DNA of 16,226 bases from an uncultured Oscillibacter sp. Its GTDB lineage: Bacteria > Bacillota > Clostridia > Oscillospirales > Oscillospiraceae. Shown piece by piece: positions 12,550 to 16,226 of this stretch. The stretch covers positions 1 to 16,226 of the forward strand of contig CAJUBX010000052.1 in the NCBI GenBank assembly GCA_910585165.1, written 5' to 3'. A model generated the notes under the pieces. That model saw only the letters and a program-made list of their open reading frames with translations, searched no databases and was not told the origin of the DNA. A program made the position numbers and the translations under genes. Each line of letters opens with the position of its first letter. Positions within the stretch are counted from its first letter, which is position 1.

Positions 12550-12738
12550 ATGACCATTGCAAAACGCCGCCCCGGGAAAAGGGTCCTGCGCTGCACCGGA
12601 TGCGGGCGGGAGATTCTCCGGGGAGAGGAGTACTGGGCCTGCAACGGCCGCCTGGCCTGCGGGGAGTGCTTTTTGGACCTGGCCCGGGGGGAGCTGGCGC
12701 CCTGCCGGGAGATTTGCGGAAGGGAGGCGCGGCCATGA
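12550..12738 (+). CDS. Cys-rich small protein, probable zinc-binding (62 aa)
   Basis: I do not recognise a named family. The 62-residue protein has a basic N-terminus (TIAKRRPGKR) and seven cysteines: CTGC (15, 18), then Cys31, CGEC (37, 40), and Cys52 and Cys56. The first five or six are spaced like a treble-clef or rubredoxin-type zinc ribbon. The ATG at 12550 has AAAGGAGAGG just upstream. The stop overlaps the next gene's start as ATGA, so the three small genes here are translated together. The small size and the pairing with a sigma-like gene suggest a regulatory or adaptor role, which is inference. No clear promoter is seen in the 45 bases upstream beyond the divergent tRNA promoter. Confidence 0.75.
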   Translation: MTIAKRRPGKRVLRCTGCGREILRGEEYWACNGRLACGECFLDLARGELAPCREICGREARP

Positions 12739-12968
12739 CGCTGCTGGAGATGTCGGCCTCTTACGGCCGCAGCGCCGCCGTGATCCACGGGCGCATCGTG
12801 GAACTGCGGGCGCTGGAGCGGGCCCAGGAGGACCCGGAGGCGGCCTTCCGCCTGCGGCGGCGCATCGACGAGCTGACGCCCTTGTGGCGGGAGGCCCGGG
12901 AGCTGGCGGCCCTGACCGCCCATTACTATGACAGGAGCTATCACAAATATGGGAAGTACGCGCTATGA
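12735..12968 (+). CDS. Small helical protein of unknown function (77 aa)
   Basis: Unrecognised. The 77-aa product starts MTLLEMSASYGRSAAVIHGR and is almost wholly helical, with alternating charged and Leu/Ala residues (RIVELRALERAQEDPEAAFR, then LRRRIDELTPLWREARELA) that could form a coiled-coil hairpin, and a Tyr-rich tail (YYDRSYHKYGKYAL). There is no membrane segment or signal. It overlaps the upstream gene by 4 nt (ATGA) and the downstream sigma-like gene by 20 nt. The set resembles small cassettes of a helical protein next to a sigma-70-like regulator that occur in clostridial mobile elements, but I cannot name the family. Confidence 0.7.
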   Translation: MTLLEMSASYGRSAAVIHGRIVELRALERAQEDPEAAFRLRRRIDELTPLWREARELAALTAHYYDRSYHKYGKYAL

Positions 12969-13257
12969 AAAGCCCTTTGCCAACCGGGCCAGCGAGTGGG
13001 CCGGGGACCTGGCCGTGTGGACCCGGCAGAACGCCGGGGATAACAGCGAGCGGCTGGAGCGCCTGCGCCGCAGCCTCCGCCAGGCCCGGGAGCGGGAGCT
13101 GACCTCCCGCCAGCGGCAGCTGCTGGAGCTCTACTACGAGCAGGGGATGACGATACCCCAGATTGCGGAGGAGCTGGGGCTGAACCGCTCCACCGTCTCC
13201 CGGACCCTCCGGCGGGCCAGGGACCGGCTGTACCGCTGCCTCCGGTACGCCTTGTAG
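12949..13257 (+). CDS. Sigma-70 region 4-like DNA-binding protein (102 aa)
   Basis: The C-terminal half is a sigma-70 region 4 helix-turn-helix: LTSRQRQLLELYYEQGMTI, then PQIAEELGLNRSTVSRTLRR, ending in a basic RARDRLYRCLRYAL. There is no region 2, so by itself it should not open promoters; it may be a stand-alone activator or an ECF-like partner. The N-terminal 45 residues are charged and helical. The ATG at 12949 is preferred, with AGGAG about 10 nt upstream and the frame overlapping the previous gene; an ATG at 12928 would add seven residues. Downstream is only a weak 8-bp hairpin (13257-13275) without a proper T-run, so read-through toward the YitT gene is possible. Confidence 0.85.
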   Translation: MGSTRYEKPFANRASEWAGDLAVWTRQNAGDNSERLERLRRSLRQARERELTSRQRQLLELYYEQGMTIPQIAEELGLNRSTVSRTLRRARDRLYRCLRYAL

Positions 13258-13319
13258 GTTTTCCACGGGGAAACCCGGGATTTTCCAGGGTTTTCGTCCA
13301 TTCTGCCCCACTTTACCCC

Positions 13320-13348
13320 TTGCGGTTTTTCCCGGAAGCGGATATAAT
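13320..13348 (+). promoter_or_regulatory. Sigma-A promoter of the YitT-family gene
   Basis: TTGCGG (13320-13325), 17-nt spacer, TATAAT (13343-13348). The predicted leader is about 80 nt. Confidence 0.85.
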
Positions 13349-13379
13349 CATAGCCAGCGTCTCAAGATAAAAGGAAAAA

Positions 13380-13420
13380 CCGCCCCGCCGGGGCGGACGA
13401 AGGAGCCGGCGGCCCGCCGG
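13380..13420 (+). promoter_or_regulatory. Two-hairpin 5' leader of the YitT-family gene
   Basis: A 7-bp hairpin CCGCCCC-GCC-GGGGCGG (13380-13396) is followed by a second tight inverted repeat CCGGCGG-C-CCGCCGG (13406-13420), ending 3 nt before GGGAGGA, the ribosome binding site. The pair may stabilise the mRNA or restrict translation. No known riboswitch fold is recognised. Confidence 0.4.
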
Positions 13421-13435
13421 ACCGGGAGGAACGAC

Positions 13436-14329
13436 ATGAAGGACATGATGTATAATTCCCTGCACCACCGCTGGCTGCGGCTGCTGGCCGCCATGCTGGG
13501 GGAGGGGGTGGTGGCCCTGGCCCTGAACCTGTTCATTGTGCCGCTGGGCCTGTACACCGGCGGACTGATGGGCTTCTGCCAGCTCATCCGCACCCTGCTC
13601 CAGGAAAAGCTGGGCCTCGGCTTCGGCGGGGCGGACATCGCAGGCATTTTGTATTTTATCGGCAACATCCCCATCCTCCTGCTGGGGTGGAAGACCCTGG
13701 GGAAGGTCATGACCTTCAAGACCATCGCCTGCACCGTGTCTTTCTCCTTTTTCTACAGCATCATTCCCTCCCCCTCCGCGCCCATTGTGGAGGATTATCT
13801 CACCTCCTGCCTGCTGGGGGGCATCATCGTGGGCACCGCCAGCGGCATCGTGCTGACCTGCGGCGGCAGCGGCGGCGGGCTGGACATTGTGGGCCTGTGC
13901 CTGAGCAAGCGGGGCAGCCGCTTCACCGTGGGCAAGTTTTCCCTCACCGTCAACTTCTTCCTCTACGCCGCCTGCCTGATTCTGTTCATCCCGGAGGTGG
14001 CCATCTACTCGGTCATCTATAACTTCTTCTCCGCCATGGTGCTGGACCGGGTCCACCAGCAGAACGTCAACGTCCAGGCCATGATTTTCACCAAGGAGGA
14101 CGAGAAGGAGCTGGGCCGCTTCATCATCGAGAAGCTGGGCCGCAGCGTCACCTACTGGGAGGGCACCGGCGCGTACAGCGGCAAGGGGCTCCACGTGCTG
14201 GTGGTGTGCCTTTCCAAGTTTGAGATTGAGGAGCTGCTCCACGCGGTCCACGAGCGGGACGAACACGCCTTCGTCACCGTGCAGGAGCGGGTGCGGGTCT
14301 TCGGCAACTTCGTGCGGAAGCTGGAGTGA
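13436..14329 (+). CDS. YitT family membrane protein with DUF2179 domain (297 aa)
   Basis: This is an integral membrane protein of unknown transport or regulatory role, frequent in several copies in Firmicutes. About five membrane segments occupy residues 15-190, with the family pattern ALNLFIVPLGLYTGGLMGF, then GNIPILLLGWKTLG, and LLGGIIVGTASGIVLTCGGS with the glycine-rich GGSGGGLDIVGL. The C-terminal soluble DUF2179 domain runs from about 210, with VNVQAMIFTKEDEKELGRFI, then WEGTGAYSGKGLHVLVVCLS and an RVRVFGNFVRK end. Length is normal for the family. GGGAGGA lies about 6 nt before the ATG. It has its own promoter and a structured leader, and it converges on the TrmO gene with a shared terminator. 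Confidence 0.93.
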   Translation: MKDMMYNSLHHRWLRLLAAMLGEGVVALALNLFIVPLGLYTGGLMGFCQLIRTLLQEKLGLGFGGADIAGILYFIGNIPILLLGWKTLGKVMTFKTIACTVSFSFFYSIIPSPSAPIVEDYLTSCLLGGIIVGTASGIVLTCGGSGGGLDIVGLCLSKRGSRFTVGKFSLTVNFFLYAACLILFIPEVAIYSVIYNFFSAMVLDRVHQQNVNVQAMIFTKEDEKELGRFIIEKLGRSVTYWEGTGAYSGKGLHVLVVCLSKFEIEELLHAVHERDEHAFVTVQERVRVFGNFVRKLE

Positions 14330-14367
14330 GGAGCCCCGCCGCCGGAGAATACGGATTTCAAAAACCC

Positions 14368-14405
14368 AAGCCGGGGAGCTGACAGCCGTCAGTCCCCCGG
14401 CTTTT
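14368..14405. terminator. Bidirectional terminator between yitT-like and trmO-like genes
   Basis: The outer stem AAGCCGGGG/CCCCGGCTT (14368-14376 with 14395-14403) and inner CTGAC/GTCAG form one long hairpin, with TTTT on the plus side and GGGTTTTT on the minus side. It overlaps the last codons and stop of the minus-strand gene (stop at 14389-14391), so the terminator is partly coding. Confidence 0.8.
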
Positions 14406-15084
14406 CGATCTCCCGGACATGGAGGACCTCCCCCTCCACGGAAAAGCGCACCTCCAGCCCGGCGAAGCCGAAGCCGTAGACCCGCTCCGCATCCTCCTGG
14501 TAGCGGGGCCGGGGGTCCAGGGCCAGTACCGCCCGCAGGGCCTCCCGCCGCCGGGGCGGAACCTTCTCCCAAAGCTCCGCCGGGCACTCCACCTTCAGCG
14601 TCTCCCCGGCGGGGGCGGAGGCGAAGCCCCCCAGGGCCTCCGGGCGGCAGTCGGCGTAAGGGAGGTAGGGCTTGATATCCAAAATGGGGGTGCCGTCCGC
14701 CAGGTCCGCCCCCCGGACCCGGAGGACGGTTCCCCACTGCCGGGTCTCCTCAATGCCCGCCAGGGTGACGGCGGAGAGGGCGATGGGATTGGGCCGGAAG
14801 GGGGAGCGGGTGGCGAAGACCCCCAGCCGGGCGTTTCCCCCCAGCCGGGGCGGGCGGACGGTGGGGGACCAGCCCTCCCGGGCCGCCTGGTCAAAGGCCC
14901 ACACCAGCCACACGTGGGAAAAGCCCTCCAGCCCCCGGAGGGCGGCGGGGCTGCGGTACTCCGGCTCGAACACCACCAGGGACTCCAGCGCCTCCACCAG
15001 GCCGCTTTGGCGGGGGACGCCGAACTTCCCGGCGAAGTCGCTGTGCATCCGGGCAATGGTTTTCATGGTAAATTCCTGGGGCAT
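14389..15084 (-). CDS. trmO: TrmO/TsaA-family tRNA m6t6A37 methyltransferase (231 aa)
   Basis: TrmO uses S-adenosylmethionine to N6-methylate t6A at position 37 of certain threonine tRNAs. Family motifs seen are MKTIARMHSDFAGKFGVPRQ at the N-terminus, GLEGFSHVWLVWAFDQ, then LGVFATRSPFRPNPIALSAV, which is the SAM-binding signature, and DGTPILDIKPYLPYADC. The C-terminal 80 residues correspond to the C-terminal domain of the longer E. coli-type proteins. The ATG at 15084 has GGGAGG 7 nt upstream; Met7 (MKTIA) has only a weak Shine-Dalgarno. A perfect TATAAT lies about 30 nt upstream on the minus strand, but its -35 is poor. The stop lies inside a terminator hairpin shared with the convergent gene. 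Confidence 0.92.
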   Translation of the reverse strand: MPQEFTMKTIARMHSDFAGKFGVPRQSGLVEALESLVVFEPEYRSPAALRGLEGFSHVWLVWAFDQAAREGWSPTVRPPRLGGNARLGVFATRSPFRPNPIALSAVTLAGIEETRQWGTVLRVRGADLADGTPILDIKPYLPYADCRPEALGGFASAPAGETLKVECPAELWEKVPPRRREALRAVLALDPRPRYQEDAERVYGFGFAGLEVRFSVEGEVLHVREIEKPGD

Positions 15085-15114
15085 GGACGAACCTCCCTGC
15101 CGGTAGTTTCCTCC

Positions 15115-15120
15115 ATTATA
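15115..15120 (-). promoter_or_regulatory. Candidate -10 box for trmO
   Basis: A perfect TATAAT on the minus strand, about 30 nt upstream of the trmO ATG. The sequence 17 nt further upstream is pyrimidine-rich and lacks a recognisable -35, so the promoter may be weak or need an activator. Confidence 0.5.
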
Positions 15121-15150
15121 CAGGAGGCGGCGGAAAAAGGGAAGATGTAA

Positions 15151-15193
15151 GCCGGGCCGCCGGAGAAATTCTCCATGCCTCCGGCGGTCCGGC
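15151..15193 (-). terminator. Long inverted repeat after the lipoprotein gene
   Basis: A 15-bp stem with one mismatch (15151-15165 with 15179-15193) and a 13-nt loop that itself contains GGAGAAATTCTCC. It starts 5 nt past the lipoprotein stop on the minus strand. The following T-run is poor, so it is a likely but imperfect terminator or an mRNA 3' stabiliser. Confidence 0.55.
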
Positions 15194-15198
15194 GGGGA

Positions 15199-15582
15199 TT
15201 AAAACGCCCGGCCGATGGCGTCGCCCGCGTCGTCCACAGCATTGCGGACGGAGCGCCCTGCGTCGTCCAGAGCGTCCTGGGCGCCGTCCGTCAGGCTGCC
15301 GTCATAGCCGCCGCCGTCGTAGTCCCCGCTGCCGGCGCTGCCGCCGTTTACGGAGCCGCCCGCGGCGCTGCCGCTGTTATCCATGGTTCCGCCTCCGCCT
15401 GTGACTCCGCCGTTATCCATGGTTCCGCCGCTGCCTGTGGTTCCGCCGTTATCCATGGTTCCGCCGTTATCCATGGTTCCGCCGTTGTCCACAGTCCCGG
15501 TGGTTTGGCCGCCGCCGCCGCAGGCCGTGAGGCTGAACGCCAGCAGAAGGGAGACCAGCAGGAACATCAGAGTATTTTTCAT
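15199..15582 (-). CDS. Gly/Asn-rich repeat lipoprotein (127 aa)
   Basis: A secreted, lipid-anchored protein of unknown function. Residues 1-20 are a signal peptide (MKNTLMFLLVSLLLAFSLTA) ending in a lipobox LTAC with Cys21 as the lipidation site. After CGGGG comes a low-complexity region of six-residue units (GGTMDN, with GGVTGG and GGTTGS variants), then a Gly/Ser linker and an acidic C-terminal helix (DALDDAGRSVRNAVDDAGDA). It is processed by signal peptidase II; an LspA-like protein is encoded at 5605-6057. The start at 15582 has AAGGAGGAG 6 nt upstream; the in-frame ATG 24 codons earlier would destroy the signal peptide. The upstream region is unusually rich in RNA hairpins. The repeats suggest a flexible surface spacer and copy-number variation between strains. 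Confidence 0.88.
   Translation of the reverse strand: MKNTLMFLLVSLLLAFSLTACGGGGQTTGTVDNGGTMDNGGTMDNGGTTGSGGTMDNGGVTGGGGTMDNSGSAAGGSVNGGSAGSGDYDGGGYDGSLTDGAQDALDDAGRSVRNAVDDAGDAIGRAF
15376..15501. repeat. Seven 18-bp tandem repeats inside the lipoprotein gene
   Basis: Four units are identical (GTTATCCATGGTTCCGCC at 15376, 15412, 15448 and 15466) and three are variants (15394, 15430, 15484). Each encodes six residues in frame, so gain or loss of units keeps the reading frame, as in a minisatellite. Confidence 0.93.
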
Positions 15583-15785
15583 GAGATACTCCTCCTTCGA
15601 TCTTTCCGGCTCCGGGCCCCGCCGTCCAGGCGGAGCCCGAAGCCCATCCGTCAAAGAAGCCCACGGGCCAAAGCCCGTGAAATGCTTTGACGGCGCGGGG
15701 AACGGAAAACCGCCCCGCGTGCACGATACCCATGCGCTATTGTCCCCGGGCCGCGCCGGGCAAACCCCGGTACTTTCGGGAAGCG
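15583..15785 (-). ncRNA. Hairpin-rich region upstream of the lipoprotein, candidate structured leader
   Basis: On the minus strand, going toward the gene: CCCGG/CCGGG alternatives (15745-15770), CGCGGGG..CCCCGCG (15694-15719), a nested hairpin CCGTCAAAG..CTTTGACGG enclosing CACGGGC..GCCCGTG (15648-15693), and GGGCTCCGCC/GGCGGGGCCC (15614-15638), which ends about 20 nt before the Shine-Dalgarno. Three stem positions that are C-A mismatches on the plus strand become G-U wobbles on the minus strand, so a minus-strand RNA is favoured. It fits no riboswitch class I can recall. No minus-strand promoter was found with confidence upstream. Confidence 0.5.
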
Positions 15786-16019
15786 GAGGCTTTTTTTAGA
15801 AAACGGCGGGTCCGGCGGCATGAAGGGCCCTTGAGAGCCATACATATGAATGAAACGGGCGGCGCAGGAGGGCCGGCAGAGCGGCCTGGAGGGAGGTCCT
15901 TTGGAAAAGTCTTGCATTTTCGGCAAAATGACGTATAAGTTTCTGCAAAATTGGCGTAAACTAACAAAAAGAATTTTACTGTCAAGGAAAATTTCTTGAA
16001 ATGTTTGTGCAATTGTCCA
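15786..16019. other. Intergenic stretch upstream of HPr, no gene seen
   Basis: This interval turns from GC-rich to AT-rich. No plausible coding frame with a ribosome binding site was found on either strand. A possible + promoter TTGCAT-16-TATAAG (15912-15939) lies here, about 100 bases upstream of the main HPr promoter, and an imperfect palindrome TCAAGGAAAATTTCTTGA (about 15982-15999) lies just above the HPr -35. Confidence 0.45.
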
Positions 16020-16048
16020 TTGACGGGAGACAGAAAAGCGGTTATGAT
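16020..16048 (+). promoter_or_regulatory. Sigma-A promoter of the HPr gene
   Basis: TTGACG (16020-16025), 17-nt spacer, TATGAT (16043-16048). It gives a leader of about 57 nt before the ATG. Confidence 0.85.
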
Positions 16049-16111
16049 GATAAAGTAATGACTCGTGGGCAACCATCTATTTGATTCGATACAAAAAAGG
16101 AGAGCTGCAAC

Positions 16112-16226
16112 ATGTATACGCAGGAAATCACGGTCAACAACGAAGTTGGTTTGCACGCCCGCCCCGCCACGTTCTTCATCCAGAAGGCCAACGAGTTCAA
16201 AAGCGGCATCTGGGTCGAGAAGGAGG
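16112..16226 (+). CDS. ptsH: HPr phosphocarrier protein, 3' cut by window edge
   Basis: HPr passes phosphate from enzyme I to the sugar-specific EIIA proteins of the PTS, and in Firmicutes its Ser46-phosphorylated form is a co-repressor with CcpA. The 38 residues in the window start MYTQEITVNNEVGLHARPAT and hold the active-site GLHARPA with His15 and Arg17. His at position 15 argues for HPr and against the regulatory paralogue Crh, which lacks it. Ser46 lies beyond the window. AAGGAGAG about 7 nt before the ATG is the ribosome binding site. The leader is about 57 nt from the predicted promoter. The downstream neighbour cannot be seen. Confidence 0.95.
   Translation, partial: MYTQEITVNNEVGLHARPATFFIQKANEFKSGIWVEKE

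Noticed and set aside
13313..14737. A 474-codon minus-strand open frame opposite the YitT-family gene
   Set aside because: Antisense shadow; the plus-strand protein has clear membrane segments and family motifs, a promoter and a Shine-Dalgarno.
15376..15501. A CRISPR array
   Set aside because: The 18-bp units are contiguous without spacers and code in frame for a lipoprotein repeat.
15756..15770. GGGCAAACC on the plus strand as part of a c-di-GMP-I riboswitch
   Set aside because: The rest of the consensus (GGACGCAAAGCC, the tetraloop receptor and P1 stem) is absent.

Overview
The window reads as a high-GC member of the Clostridia, most likely an Oscillospirales/Oscillospiraceae-type gut anaerobe. 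Support for this is the SCIFF ranthipeptide and its maturase (a clostridial hallmark), a short archaeal/eukaryote-type ProS, a YitT-family protein, an HPr gene, AGGAGG-type ribosome binding sites and sigma-A promoters of TTGACA-17-TATAAT type. No rRNA or other species marker is present, so I do not name a genus. Apart from a MITE-like element, a self-cleaving repressor of phage style and an Imm26-like orphan, it looks like chromosomal core with small accessory pieces.

Layout. 1-1536: 3' part of lepA (+) with its terminator. 1547-4766 (all -): a SCIFF precursor peptide (46 aa, seven Cys), its radical SAM/SPASM maturase, an Orn/Lys/Arg-decarboxylase-family PLP enzyme joined to the maturase by an ATGA stop/start overlap, and a single-cluster ferredoxin. 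4808-4974: a 161-bp MITE-like element with near-perfect terminal inverted repeats and a TAA duplication. 5052-10939 (all -): proS with a strong promoter and terminator, a GTG-started membrane acyltransferase-like protein, a TetM/EF-G-like GTPase fused to a YacP/Rae1-type NYN nuclease (ATGA overlap), a divergent signal peptidase II and an Imm26-like protein. 11038-12279: an XRE/S24 self-cleaving repressor facing a divergent + promoter across a perfect 23-bp palindrome; the + side has no convincing protein gene but holds two copies of a hairpin-bearing ~72-bp repeat and a 14-codon ORF with a strong Shine-Dalgarno. 12280-12504: tRNA-Thr and tRNA-Tyr (-) with promoter and terminator. 12550-13257: three overlapping small + genes (Cys-rich protein, helical protein, sigma-70-region-4-like protein). 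13436-14329: YitT/DUF2179 membrane protein (+). 14389-15084: TrmO-family tRNA methyltransferase (-). 15199-15582: a lipoprotein with an 18-bp tandem repeat (-) and a long, highly structured upstream region. 16112-end: start of HPr (+).

How genes work together. The SCIFF peptide and maturase form a ranthipeptide pathway; the decarboxylase and ferredoxin are linked to it by position only. The GTPase-nuclease fusion joins two activities that are each known to act at the ribosomal A-site region in other bacteria. The most intriguing uncharacterised pieces are the repressor/divergent-promoter/structured-RNA locus at 11813-12275, the GTPase-NYN fusion, the SCIFF-linked decarboxylase, and the structured region upstream of the repeat lipoprotein. 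All calls are from reading the sequence and the supplied translations; no database search was run.
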